Assembly: GCA_036244855.1 (NCBI GenBank)
Contig: BQKZ01000337.1
Coordinates: forward strand, 7,616-71,615
Direction of reading: 5' to 3'
Length of the DNA: 64,000 nt
Source of the DNA: Temnopleurus reevesii
Taxonomy: Eukaryota > Echinodermata > Echinoidea > Temnopleuroida > Temnopleuridae
Part shown: in pieces, positions 12,016 to 24,269 of the stretch
Position numbering within the stretch: position 1 is the stretch's first letter
Layout of the letters: the number at the start of each line of letters is the position of its first letter
Program-made: the position numbers and the translations under genes
Notes under the pieces: generated by a model
Told to the model about the DNA's origin: nothing
The model's database searches: none
Seen by the model: only the letters and a program-made list of their open reading frames with translations

Positions 12016-12650
12016 GGCATTCACACATACACGGTAAGCAACACGGATGAGCACGGTTCATCGTGTCGTGATGATCCGTGTTGCATCGTGTAGACACCTT
12101 GTTTGCTTCCTTCGTCATCCGCGTTCAAACGTGTTAACCGAAAGTGAAAAAAGACCTGCACAAGTTTTAGAACTAGCCTACACGGTTCAAACCGTTCCTT
12201 GTTGACTCCGTGTACGACCGTGTATCATCGTGTAGACACCGCGTGTCATCGTGTAGACACCGTGTATCATCGTGTAGACACCGCGTGTCATCGTGTAGAC
12301 ACCGTGTATCATCGTGTAGACACCGTGTACCGTCGTGTAGCCAACATCTTGCCACGGTGTATCACCATGTATACACCGTGTGTCCACCGCCTAGCATCTA
12401 GTTGATACAGACTTTTTTTCTAAATTTTGTCTACTTATTTACTTTGATGAGTAGTAAAAGGCGATTTTCATTGCTCATAATGTTTGTCAAGTCATCAATT
12501 TTATCTCACACCAGTCTAAAATTGGCTTTAGTGAAATTTAAAAAAAAATGCTGTAGGCTTATCAGATATACATGTATTGAACCTCAATGATAATATGAGG
12601 TACAATACATATAATATTTCTTTTAAAATGTTGCAGTTAAATTTGCCTGT
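12016..12650. mobile_element. ~630-bp insertion in copy C carrying a minisatellite
   Basis: In copy B the flanks are adjacent (GGTATTCCTTGATG... to ACTCAACTAAATACGC). In copy C about 630 bases intervene, starting near AGGCATTCACACATACACGG and ending before TCACTCAATTAAATACGC. The left part is rich in short CGTGT / ACACG words that can pair with one another. No transposase frame is present. The boundaries are approximate. Confidence 0.6.
12210..12350. repeat. 21-bp minisatellite (six to seven units)
   Basis: The unit is CGTGTAGACACCGTGTATCAT, alternating with a variant ending CGCGTGTCAT, so the higher-order period is 42 bp. Because 21 is a multiple of three, every frame without a stop stays open on both strands. 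This creates artificial seven-residue-repeat reading frames; no protein is called. Confidence 0.9.
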
Positions 12651-13370
12651 GATCGTTTTGTCACTCAATTAAATACGCATCATCAGTCAGTATCTATTTT
12701 GAAAGAAAATACATGAAACAATTACATTCTTGCGTTCTACCTAAAATTATTTTGATGTTATTAATATCATGACATCGTTTACTCTGAAGCCATATGAAAG
12801 ATTCAACTGAAATCGGATTTACATGTTTATGAAAATACACATAAAAGTATGCCTGTAAGTCCAATTTTACGATGAAAAATAGAAAATCCAAGGGGAAACC
12901 CCTTTGCTCTTCTTTAATAGCATTTGAGGCGTTTTTATGGGAAAAATCGTAATGTTGAATATCCGTTCTAAATACAGACCCACTTTTCCAGTAATGATTC
13001 TAATAACCAACTCACGCTTTTATGGTGAACAGCGGGGGACACACCAGGCGTATTTAGAAACCGAATCAGAAAATAGATAGGGACAATACAAATTGACGGG
13101 AAAACATGCTGAGTACCATATCAGACTAGTATTCCCCGGATGTTTATTGGCTAAAAGCATGTTAAACACCGGATAAATGTAAAAGAGATATGGCATCCAA
13201 TTAAAAACTCTCAAAATAAAAGAGGCTATGATTAGTTTGCTGGTGCACAACTCTGATAACGAAGGAAATAAGTAAAAGGCTTCAGACAATGCTTCATAAG
13301 CAGAAGTAGCTACATTCATGGAATATATAGGAGGAGGTCATATAAAGCCAAAATCTCAAGGTTTCAGAAA

Positions 13371-13465
13371 CTTCAGAAACATTACTTGCTGCTATGTCGG
13401 ACAAGCCTCGGGTAAGCTTTAGGGTTGTCAAGAACAACCTTTGTGTTAAAGATATGCATAAATGC
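13371..13465 (+). repeat. Dispersed module with GTCGG(A/G)CAAGCCTCGGG
   Basis: TGCTATGTCGGACAAGCCTC followed by GGTTGTCAAGAACAACC and TTTGTGTTA recurs at 13860-13965 on the same strand and at 30045-30130 on the opposite strand. The TTGTCAAGAACAA part is itself a small palindrome. The two copies here flank the inverted-repeat element at 13549-13846. Confidence 0.7.
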
Positions 13466-13548
13466 TGGTTAACTGATAGATTATAATTTACGCATGTTTC
13501 TTGCTAACAAATAAATTTATGTGGTATTCTTCAAACCTATTTGTATCA

Positions 13549-13846
13549 ATAGACCACTTTCGTAATGTATTCAAATTTTATGCACGCTTCTTTGTCAAAC
13601 GCACAATGACAAATTATTTGTTCACCTGACATATAATAATCCTATTTCAATAGAAGGAATGTGGAAAGAATGTAATGGTTGTTGCTAGGTTGATCAAGCT
13701 ACAATGTTTGTCCAACCTAGCAACGTTAATGTATGCAAGTGGCATTCTTATTATTGTATTTTCATTATTTCTGACAGCTGAATGAATAATTTGTCTTTGA
13801 GGCAAACAAGAATAAATTTGAATACATTACGAAAGTGGTCTATTGA
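13549..13846. mobile_element. MITE with ~60-bp terminal inverted repeats (CAATAGACCAC...)
   Basis: The left end CAATAGACCACTTTCGTAAT continues into GTATTCAAATTTTATGC. The right end is the reverse complement, finishing ACGAAAGTGGTCTATTG. A second internal palindrome pairs GTTGCTAGGTTG with CAACCTAGCAAC. There is no coding frame. It lies between two copies of the 13371 module. Confidence 0.85.
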
Positions 13847-13859
13847 ACTACAAAAATAT

Positions 13860-13965
13860 AAATCCAGTTTACATACATTAATTGTTGATATGTCGGGCAA
13901 GCCTGTGACAATTTTGGGGTCGTGAAGAACAATTTTTGTGTTAGAGGTTTGCAGTATTATATTTG
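13860..13965 (+). repeat. Dispersed module, second copy
   Basis: The segment matches 13371-13465 and the inside of the 30016-30237 element (TTGATATGTCGGGCAAGCC, then TTTTGTGTTAGAGGT). It is more diverged than the 30-kb copy. Confidence 0.65.
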
Positions 13966-14557
13966 CATAAAGTCTCTCGAAGTTATTGAGGTCATCATGT
14001 GTGTCCTGGATTTTCCGGATCAGATAATAGCATATTTTATATCATAAAATCGTCTGCTCCAAATCTGAAGAATGATGATTGAAAATTATATTTAAAAAAA
14101 AACAGGACACCAGCAAACAAAAACCAAGATAGGGCGAAATGTTCCTTTATCAATTAAAAAGTAGGCATAAGTGCTTTAATCATGTTAATTGTCAATTCAT
14201 CTGGATGTTCTCATCAAAATGCATGCATAATCAGGCGCTGGTGACTATCATAACATCCAAAGAACAATGGCATTAATCGTCCATTCGTAAAAGGGTCCTT
14301 GGTCTGACAATCCTTGTGCAAGTTTGGAAAGTTCTCGCAAACTACCTCTGTGTATAGAATACGCACACAATTTGCATCTATTTATTAAATTCACCTAATT
14401 GGAGTCATTCTGTAACGCAGCCTTTCAGGTATATCCAGTGTTAATCTCTACAGTGATGGTGAGTGACAAAATGAATTATTCTTTTGTTAAAATCAAAATC
14501 AAATAGATTATCTTTTCATCAAGCTGTGTATTGTAAATTGCTTTGATCTGCGAAAAA

Positions 14558-14642
14558 ACAGCATCCGAAAGGGATTCGCACCCGTGAATTTCGGGTATCC
14601 AGACCAGTGCCACAACCGCGTGATAACTGGGGTGTCCCAGTT
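14558..14642 (-). repeat. tRNA-derived SINE fragment
   Basis: On the minus strand, CACGCGGTTGTGGCACTGGT (A-box region) is followed by GGGTGCGAATCCC, a near-consensus pol III B-box. The spacing is tRNA-like, but the acceptor stem is absent, so this is a SINE or tRNA relic and not a working tRNA. Confidence 0.55.
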
Positions 14643-15204
14643 ATCGGATCCTTATTGTGATACATAAATTACAACGAGTTACATTTTTGTATGAATAACG
14701 TGGTTGGTGAAAATATCATTTTATCAACTTCTTATACTTTAATGGTATTTTCTCCTCACTGTGTGCAGAAGTTACAAAGGCTTTTGGAGAAAGTAAAAAA
14801 AAACTTAATGAATAGATTTGTTTACTTTGTCTAAAGCATTTGTCAAAAATTGACTCTAGATTCCTGATGATGGTAATGATGATGATAATGATACTGATAA
14901 CATTCATGATGATGGTGGTGGTGTTGACGAATGCGATAACCGTGATTATTATAGTGAAGGGGATTTTTAGAAATTACTGGTAACCTTGACAGCAATATAA
15001 ATATGATCATGTGCGAATAACGTAGGAGGGGGCGACAATTTCGTCAACATGTGAGGAAATCTAAAGTGTCTATTCAAGGGGAATGTGTTATTCAATTGCT
15101 GCAATTTAAAATAAAACACTGCCAACTCAATTTAGACTCAGGAAGGAGGGGTGAATCAAGGAAACCTTGCAATTTGGACGAATTCGAGCTAGAGGAAATC
15201 AACG

Positions 15205-15270
15205 CAATGGATGGGGTTCGAACTGCGATCCTCTGGTTGGGAGGTAAAAGTTAGAACCACTGCATCACTG
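15205..15270 (-). repeat. tRNA-derived SINE fragment
   Basis: On the minus strand, GCAGTGGTTCTAACTTTTAC is followed by CCTCCCAACCAGAGG, which can form an anticodon-stem-like hairpin, then GCAGTTCGAACCCC, close to the B-box consensus. No complete cloverleaf is present. Confidence 0.5.
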
Positions 15271-16094
15271 CATAGATTTCGTCATGCACGATATATTGGA
15301 TGGCAATCTATTGCTCTCATAAAATAGATTATCACCCAAAACTTAGCATGGTGAATTAATTACGGCACCATTTCAAATTCTTATCGCATGTTTTATTATT
15401 CGGCTCTGGTGAGGAAGGTATGACCACAAATATAGCCCCATAGTACATCATCACACGAGATAGATCCACCGTCATCATCACATTCAATAATGGCCATCGT
15501 ATTGCTTCTGAACCCATAAAGGAACGTCCCGACGGTTGTTATCCATATAAATAGACCACGTTTACGAGGAAAACCAAGTACGATGAACGGGGAAGTACGT
15601 TTAGTGATGGATATAAGCTGTCAGTGTTAACGTCGCCATGTAGTAGATGTTGTACCGTTTTTTTTCTGTGGCTCGCTACACTGGCGCGCTAAAAGTTAAC
15701 GCCGCCTTGTTCCCCAAATAGCGTAGCCGACTCTGGGTCGATATTCGCTACAGGTTTTGGCTGATGTAAATTACAGTCCGCTATTGATGACCATGTAGCT
15801 TTCTCCATGGTGTTCGCGAGCAATGTGTGGAATCGGTTGCCTTCGGAAAACGCTTTGAAACGTTGAAGGCAATGCGAGGCGCCGTAGAAAATGCATGGTC
15901 AGGTGAATGATTTTGTACGAATGGGTTTTGACGTCAAAATATTGCCCATTATTTTTTTAATGCTTGCATATTTTTATTTTTGCTGTTTGTATTTCTTATT
16001 AGTAATATTGCAACTGACGTTATTGCTTATTGAATAAATTATTGCCCCTATCCCAACATCCTCTATCCCAACAGTGAAAAAATCACTGACATAC

Positions 16095-16157
16095 TTGGGT
16101 ATGATTCGAGCCCTTCACCTTCTGATGACAAGACAGGTGTCTTACCAGGCCTGAATT
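16095..16157 (-). repeat. tRNA-derived SINE fragment
   Basis: On the minus strand, TGGTAAGACACCTGTCTTGT is followed by CATCAGAAGGTGAAGG and GGCTCGAATCATACCC. The order of D-arm-like, anticodon-like and B-box-like segments is that of a tRNA. The acceptor stem is not conserved. Confidence 0.5.
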
Positions 16158-16159
16158 TT

Positions 16160-18400
16160 CAGCAAAAAAATGTGTCACGTTTGATTTTTTTTACATGAGT
16201 GAAGGGTTATATATAAACATGCATGTAAACACAAAATAACTCATTGATAGTTTCATGATTGTGCCAACTTTTCATACCACAGGCTAAGTCATGGATATTT
16301 TGCATCTGTATTCAAACATATTTCTATAAATATCTTAAAGAGCATTAAATCGTAGTGAAAAAAGAAAACAGATGATTATACTCTTAGAGGAGTAAGAATG
16401 GGTAACAACTCAAAATCATTTCCATTTCATCATTATTAGATTCGACTATACGATGTTATTAACTCAATTACGCACAATAAACATATCTGATTCAAATATA
16501 TCCGCTGCATTTTTATAAATAGCGCTGATGATGAAAATCAATCACATTGATTTTTGTAATTATGTTTTTGTTTAATTCTTGATATTTAAAGCACGTTCAT
16601 TTATGAATGAACGACCACAGGCTTAAAATAGGTTTTAAAAATCAATAATAAACATCACTAACGATACACGCAGTTACTCTTTTGAATAGTACAAATTATT
16701 TATGGAAAAACAAATATTTCTTCATATTCTATAGTGTCGAAAATAGTCTTATTTTCTTAGGTGCGATAAATATAGACAAAATACCTAATATAGAAACAAA
16801 ATTACGTAGAAAGATAAAAAGGGTAATTAATATAGCTGAAGCATCGTTTAGTAAACCTTGTGATTTTGGGGGGTTTTTTTCTTCCGTTTCAGTGCCTTTT
16901 TAATGATAATTATTGGTTTTGAACAATTCAAATAATGAATGTTCAAATTATACAACGATCGTTTTGAAATAAGAAAATATTGAGCACAGAAATGTTGGAA
17001 AATGCTTCTATTTTATTATATGGAGAACTTAGATTCTTGACAAAAATGTTATTTAGAAAAGGCTCAAAGTACAAACTCTCTAGCTATTGAAACTCCATTG
17101 CGTGCAACATCATAAGACTTTCCACATGGTTCATAATTCCAGTAACTACAAAATATGAATCATCATTTATATAGCGACCTTTCCACTCATAGATTTTATG
17201 AAATGAATCCATAACGATATAGCCTCAGCGTGGCAGTATATTGATTGGGTCATTCATAATTCAAGGCCTAACTAAATACAGCTATTGTTTCCCGTAATGC
17301 CTTTCGACGTGTATTTTGAATGCTTCTTTTGAAATGTTTAAATGGTATTGGTTATGACCTTCTGAATTTAGTGATGAGGCTACTGTGTATTTTGCCAATA
17401 TATTCTTATATAAGTTGTTCATGCCCCTTTCCAATGTGTTCTTCCTTATGTAAGACCAAATCAAAATGCATTGGATTTCCTAAGATTGCTAGCAATTTCA
17501 TTCTTACTTTCCTTGCACCATAATTAATTTGCAAAAAAAAGTATTCAAAAGACATGTTAAAATCTATTCTATTTTAAAAAGAATTTGTGTGTCGAGTTCC
17601 GATAGCGTTTTACGTCATAATTTGAAACATACGAATAACAAAACGTGCATGATATATATAGTTATTCGAGAATGATTGATGTCGTGGTCTAATAATATGC
17701 AGGTACACTAGTACAACAGTTAGTAAACTAAGGTGGCTATAATTCTTGTTAATGGCGCTCTTATTTTTCAAATAGATATAAGTCAATAAATGCAGTGTAT
17801 GTAGGTAAAATATCGCTAATTAATGTATTAAAAAGAAGAAAAAACATGTACTTTTCCGATGGCTCATTAACAACGGCAACCAATAAAACATTACAACTAT
17901 CTATATGTACGACTAAAAAGACTGAATTGTGAATTCTAAGTAGATTATTGTTCTTGCACAAATTATACCCAATAACAATATACACACCTAGTACTTAGCA
18001 TTGTTGTAAATTATCTGTCTATTCAACATTGTGTCATGAAATACGATAAACTATCAAAATCCGGTTCACCAAAATATCCTATGTCATTTCATTACATTAA
18101 ACACAAAAACAAAACATTAAAAAATATGAGGAAATAGCCCGCACCATGGAATCAAGCTCCGAGGATTCGTTTCACATCATTTAAAAGTGGGGAAATAGAT
18201 AGTAGGATAGATCTATTAAATATCAATCAATAGATATAGCAATTCATAGAAATGTATATCTTACTCAAGGCTTCAGGAAAATCCTGAAGGCCTAACATTA
18301 TTTGCGTTGAAAAATCTCAACTGTCATATTCTAAATGCAACAACACAAGTTAGACAGCTTGACTTGATAATTTGTAAAATAATAAAATCATGATGTTGAC
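16160..18400. other. AT-rich non-coding stretch
   Basis: No gene, tRNA or obvious repeat was recognised here. Open frames are short, AT-rich and without domain signatures. Confidence 0.55.
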
Positions 18401-18403
18401 AAT

Positions 18404-18715
18404 GGCCCGTATTCTGATGTCAGGTATAACTTAAACTAGAGTTTAAATCTGTGGTTTAAGTATGGGTAGCCCAAAGTGCCCAAGCTTTATTTAAACTCTA
18501 TAATTTTTATGTTAACTCCTTTCTTTCCCCATGCTCTGATAATGGATAAAACTATTCAAGTTTTTATTCCAAGACAATTTTTGATACTTTGAGTGCCAAA
18601 TGTGTTCATAAATTAACCTCCGCCTGTCAGAGATTCAAGCCTCATTTGGCTTTCCATACTTAAACCACAGATTTAAACTCTAGTTTAAGTTAAACCTGAC
18701 ATCAGAATATGGGCC
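18404..18715. mobile_element. MITE, 312 bp, ~62-bp terminal inverted repeats
   Basis: The left arm begins GGCCCGTATTCTGATGTCAG and continues through TTAAACTAGAGTTTAAATCT (itself palindromic) to GTATGGG. The right arm from ~18655 is the reverse complement, ending CATCAGAATATGGGCC. The interior has no open frame of note. This is the structure of a non-autonomous DNA transposon. Confidence 0.9.
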
Positions 18716-19931
18716 ATAGTGTTTAAAGGTAGAATACTTCTTTTGCAGCCTAAAATTTACTTTCCAAGATTGTTGTGTTATGTTGAAGAGTAATAAATGT
18801 TAGAAATTATCATCAATCAATTAAGCATGACGATTGGTCATGATAGGTGCATTTATAATTTAATAATTCTTCTATTCGGGCCTCAAATTAATGGATCGTG
18901 CGTTCAAAATTCAAAACAGCTGTTGGCCCCTCGTTGACCAATAGCGCAAGAGTCTCTCTCAGTGCGTATTCCGCATGGTGTGGCAGTGTATTGAAGTGCG
19001 CACTGCATGTGCTCTTACAATGTTTTTTTTTTATTTTATTTATATTATTTTTTTATTTGAATTAAATATTCTGGACTACATTCGACCAAATGTGCAAATG
19101 TTCTACCTTTAACAATAAACTGTGCCCAAATGATGTGATCTAAAGTGTGCATACGGCAACATGTAAGGAAAATATAACCTATATAAGATGTCAATTATGA
19201 TTAGGTTATTTGTAATTTCTGGAATGTTTAATCAAGTTTATGAAAGCTTGTTGAAAAGGGTACCAACTTCAATCACCTCATGCCTTTTCCCTATAGCAAT
19301 ACAGGAAGCAACACGTGGGACCAGAGTAATATTTTAGTGCATTTTCTGATCTTAATTCGCTAACTAAACTCGCTGTCATTATACATTTTGCTTTAAAATC
19401 ATTGAAAACATATCATTGGTTTATGACTTTGATCCTTCTTTTCAGGTTTTGCGCGATTCTTTGAAAGTTGTTTGCCCGTTATGACATAACCATAACATTG
19501 CGTTTTAGTTCTGTTCAGTGGAGCGCACAACTGTATAACAACTCTACCAAAAATAATTTCACATCTACTGTAGATCGATCACACTATAATGATCGAAGTG
19601 TTTACATTTACACTGCGGTTTTACACATTACCGTTAATTCATTAACAGTCAACATCAAAATGAGATTTACACCATCAGTTGAGAATCGGGGTGTTCAAAC
19701 TAACACCGGGGTGTTAACAAGTATACGCTATTTGTATCATTCACCAACACATAATATTAGGACCATGGTTTGAAATACCAATACTTCTCATACACTGCTA
19801 TTGAACAAATGATACCATTTAAAAATCTGACATTGATTTCTAAAGTATTGGTATTGTCTTCATTCTCAATAATGTTTGGTTCAATTGATTAAAGAGGGGT
19901 TTTGCAACTAATTACACTTAACAGTCGAATG

Positions 19932-19936
<5 letters not shown>

Positions 19937-19965
<29 letters not shown>
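19937..19965. repeat. (CT)n microsatellite
   Basis: A clean run of CT dinucleotides follows a short poly-C. Confidence 0.95.
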
Positions 19966-19968
<3 letters not shown>

Positions 19969-20030
19969 GCTCAAGCTTTCTCATTCTTTTTTGGATTATT
20001 GATTTAATTGTTTTGTGCTCGCTCTTTCTT

Positions 20031-20282
20031 AAGGTATTGATGGAAATATATTCCAAGAAAAGTATAAATTGATGTTCACGATTTTAATTTCCTCTTAGCA
20101 TTTTTAGATTGTATGTTTTCACAATTTACCCTTGTACTTCGATGAATAATATTTCTTTCTATGGTCTTGATGGAAATATATTCCGAGAAAAATATAAATT
20201 AACGGTCACGATTTTTAATTTCATCAAAACATTTTTAGATTGTATGTATTCACAATTTACCCTTGTACTCCGATGAATAATG
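20031..20282 (+). repeat. ~126-bp tandem duplication
   Basis: The block beginning TTGATGGAAATATATTCCAA and ending TTGTACTTCGATGAATAAT is followed directly by a second copy (from ~20166) with scattered substitutions. The first copy carries GATGTTCACG where the second has ACGGTCACG. Confidence 0.85.
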
Positions 20283-20699
20283 TCAAGAAACAAGAAATTA
20301 TATAAATAGTGCAAGAAAAGCATGCACGTTTAGAAAGAATGGAAAATGCATGAATAGAAGATTTAAGAAAAGATGAGAAGGACAAGAGAGGGGCAAGACA
20401 AAGACTTGATCACCATCCAAGCACAATAAGGAGTGAATATTGAAGACAAGGACAAGAAGGCATTTCTTTTTTTCTCCTCATCTCCTAGTTTCTACATCTG
20501 TCTCCCGTTTTCTTTACATCTTTCCCCCATCTGCATGCATTATAGCGATTTCGACTCGATCTCTAAATGTCAATATTATGATTACGTCTATTTATAGACG
20601 GGCTTTAAAAACTACTATTCCTCGGATGATGTGTGTTGCACAGGAGCACACAGTGTGCGTAGATTCTACATCTATATACCCCCACTGACTGTGTAGCAG

Positions 20700-22380
20700 C
20701 GTATAGTTGCAGCGACGCGAGGGGTATGTATAGGGTAATAAGAAATGGAAATCGTCTTGAATATTTTGAGGAGCGCGTTTGGGGTATGGATAACAAACAA
20801 TGGGAGGTCTCTGTACAGAAATATTAAACGTTTTTAATGTGAATTGTACGAAATATACATCTGACACGTACTTTTCATTGAAGCTCATGAAATGATATGA
20901 TTTCGTCTTGTCAGCGTTCAATGAAATCTTGTCAAATTAAAAAAATAATGTTTCGCTTAGAGAATTATAGAATTTGTATGGAACGCCTGATATTCATCTT
21001 TGAGTTACTATTACCTGATTACAGCAAACTATTCAAACCATTAACAATATACGGTATTAACCATTTTCATTCCCCTCGTGTTATTTTGCTTCGTGCTTAT
21101 TCCTTGTTGACAAAATTGTTTACCTTCATCGAGACCGAATCCGGTGGAAGGGGGGGGGGTCATGCCAGGGTACGTAGCGCCATGCAAGACGCGACAAATT
21201 CCCCTCCCCATCCCTCCTCCTGCCACGTATTCGGTGGGTTGGGCTCAGGCCAGGTTGAGGTCAAGCAAAAGCACACTACCCCCACCCTCGTCTTCCAGCT
21301 ACGTGCCTGCTGTTGAAAATATTGTCGATAAAACAATTATTGGTGCACGAGAAAACATAAAAATGAAAGAATTACGTGACTGAAGCACGGGAATAGACCC
21401 ATTTATTGATTTCCCGTTGAAGCATAGTGTAGAAAATGGCCTTGAAAATTTATATTTGTTTGTTGCTTACGTTTGGAGTTACTGTACTGCATGCCAAAAC
21501 TATTCATCCATCTTAGTGAAATTGTCAATTTGATTTTTCTTTTTCAAATCTATTTGGAACGGATCTTTACTTGAAATCATTTCTATATAGAAAATAAATA
21601 AGCTTTTATTTGTGTGATGATACCGTATTGGTTATTGTTTGTTAAATTTTATCAGGTTTCTTTAAATATTCAGCTTAATTGTATCACATTAAAACGTACT
21701 CCATTTTACATGATATGCTTTTCATATCTACCTCATAAACTATCCTTGTCAATGAGTTATCATTCAAAATTATGATAAAATAGCTAATTCAAATGATATA
21801 TTTTTGAGCTGTACGAAATTACACCCCTCCCCTATCAAAATTATACCCCTCGGTAAAATCACATGAAACATATCTAAGCCATTTTTTTAATTCATGAGAT
21901 GTATGCAATTTTATACTCATAGAAGCTCTTTATCTGTTGTACGTTTATAATCCGGTGTATGGATTGTTGTTACAATTATGTTATATCACTAAATATTACA
22001 AAAAGTACTGAAAATACAATCTTCACCGTTAGAGCTAGAGATTTATTATTCTAAATCCGTTCATCTTTTTACCCGCCTCCTACTGTAGAGTTAAATTGTA
22101 AAGATCGCGATATATTTCCAATGATATTGAATGAGGATTTTTGTTTTAATGTTTATAACGATAGTCGTGAATCATAGAAATTATAGATCGTAAAATGCAC
22201 TTATGAGAGGTGTAATGAATCATTATGGTGAAATGTAAGATATTTGTTTTCAATGAGTAGGCGCAGCTAATTGATTGTGTCCACTTTTGTAATAAAAATT
22301 TTCTTATTTTAGAATAGTTTCCATTCTGAACTTCCCCCGCCTTCCTCTTCTCTCTGTACTATTTCCTCCTCTCAAACACC
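20700..22380. other. Non-coding stretch, no gene recognised
   Basis: A GC-richer patch (21140-21300) gives open frames on both strands, but composition and lack of start and splice context argue against an exon. The remainder is AT-rich and featureless. Confidence 0.5.
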
Positions 22381-22443
22381 CACCCAACCACACTGTCACA
22401 CATACAAACACACATACATACATACATACATAAATTAATACAT

Positions 22444-22479
<36 letters not shown>

Positions 22480-22480
22480 A
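22380..22480. repeat. CA/CATA microsatellite cluster
   Basis: ACACATACATACATACATAC is followed by an uninterrupted CA run. The apparent Cys/Val-rich protein on the other strand is a translation of the repeat. Confidence 0.95.
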
Positions 22481-23484
22481 CATCCCCACACAGTCACGCC
22501 TCCCTCTCCCTCCCACATTCTTCCCTCTCCCCTAGTCATGATAGGAAATTTGAAATACATTTGTAGCTCTGAAGAAAAATACCTTTGTACTTTAGTTAAT
22601 ACTCAACACTTTCTTTAATTAAAATGGCTTATTTTCTCTTCAAAATGGTGCAGACAAAATGACAGAGCTTGAGGGTACTGGGTAGTAGAGCGGAAAAATA
22701 CAAATACTTCTCCTTGGACTCTATTATATTGCCCTCAAGTTGAATAAACAACTCCATAGCACTCAGAATGGTATTCTATTTTAGCCTGTCAAGATATCAT
22801 GCTTAGTATTCTTAAGAATATAATTGTGACTCTTATGAACTATACCCTCTGATTTGTAAGTAAAAAAAAATTGTAAATTGACTCACAGGTGGGTTTAAAT
22901 ACTATTTCTTGTGAGAAAACTATGAACATGTGATTAAAAACAAGTCAATTGTTTAATGTAAAAAGAAATCATAAAAACAATCTTTAAAAATATGCTTATA
23001 ATGACAAATATTTTTTTGTCGTTCTCCAACGATCGACTTGAATATATTTTTAGGTGTTCGTTGGCTTTTCCTACATGAAATATGTTCCAAAAACAAAAAT
23101 ATATGAACAATATGAAAATTTTTCTGTCGACGTATTGTATTTTTTTCAAAAATCGTACTTTGGGGCAACCCAACAAATTGTTTTTATTTAAGGTATTGGA
23201 TGTGATAATAAGATTATGGTGATGTAGCTAATGGTGATGTATTGGGCGATGATGATATGATGATGAATACAGTAATATTGATATTGATAATAACGGTAAT
23301 CTTAAAGTTTGTTGTGGGTAGTTGTGTTCACATTATTACATACAATGGAAATAGATGACAAAATGTTATGTAAATCATCCTGGATACGATGCTAAAAAAA
23401 TCCAAAGAAAGTACATGGAAGAACAATCAAAAGCACTCTAGAACAGACAGTAAAGCCCACTGCTTAAGTGAAAGCATTGCCATA

Positions 23485-23779
23485 AGTAGATGAACGGGCC
23501 AAATACTTTACAATGAAAAAACGCTGGTGTTAAATTTAACACTATCCGAAATCTATGTAGAACCACACCAGAAAAGTGTTAAAATAACACCAGTTTGGAG
23601 TCCATCTAATATATTCCAATACCAACTGGTGCTGTTTAAGGCCCTACACAACACTGATTTGATTCCAAACTGGTGTTATTTCAACACTTTTCTGGTGTGC
23701 TCCTATATCGATTCCGGTTGGTGTTAAACCTACCACCAGCGTTTTTTGCAGTGTAGATGAACGGGTCACATACTTTCCC
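23485..23779. mobile_element. Foldback MITE (CAGTG-ended) with long flanking direct repeat
   Basis: From 23512 the left arm reads AAAAAACGCTGGTGTTAAAT and continues through CACACCAGAAAAGTGTTA. The right arm is its reverse complement, ending GCGTTTTTTGCAGTG at about 23753. Arms are about 95 nt. Outside the element, GTAGATGAACGGG plus about 12 similar bases occurs on both sides (23487 and 23754), far longer than a normal target-site duplication. Confidence 0.85.
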
Positions 23780-24269
23780 CGCATTAGCGTGACGTCTTGA
23801 CTACCTACTAAAATGCAGAGTTGCATTTCAAATCCACCCTCACAATTACTGTGCCTCGCTACGCACGTGGAATAATACGCCACACAGTTATGGTGGGATT
23901 GTGTGAGTGAGTGGGTGGGCATGAGTGTGCGTGACTATGTGTGTGTGTGTGTGTGTGTTTATTTGAATCCTTGCATTAAACATGCATCCGAGCTTCTGAT
24001 AATGGAACGCCGAAACCGTTAGGTCTGAAGGTCGACTTTAAGTAAGGGAGCTCGGAGGGTGCGGAATGGTTGTCAAAATAGAACAGAAAAATGCAGAACT
24101 CGACATGCTAAGTAGAATAGAATAATTGATCAGACAGAAAACGGTAATTCTAAAGCACATTATAACTAATTTTCTTAGTCGTTTTCTTTACTTATATGCT
24201 CACTAGAATCACATCATCAATCTTAGAATATATTTAGTGGAAATTGTTTTTTATATTGATTGGCAATAT

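Larger units (their letters stand above)
10057..12775. repeat. Large duplicated segment, copy C (allele-like, with insertions)
   Basis: The copy is homologous to A from base 589 and to B from 8088. It differs by scattered substitutions (for example GATATG for GACATG near 10731), a small deletion in a T run near 11390, and two insertions relative to B (about 11840-11970 and 12016-12650). It continues into unique sequence after 12775. Low divergence plus insertion polymorphism fits a second haplotype. Confidence 0.9.

Noticed and set aside
12210..12350. CRISPR-like array
   Set aside because: Units are directly tandem without unique spacers, and the genome is eukaryotic.
12173..12405. Four overlapping frames with seven-residue repeats (for example LHDDTRC)
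   Set aside because: They are produced by the 21-bp minisatellite, whose length is a multiple of three; open frames exist on both strands at once.
22304..22516. Cys/Val-rich minus-strand frame resembling a small secreted peptide
   Set aside because: It is a translation of (CA)n and CATA repeats.
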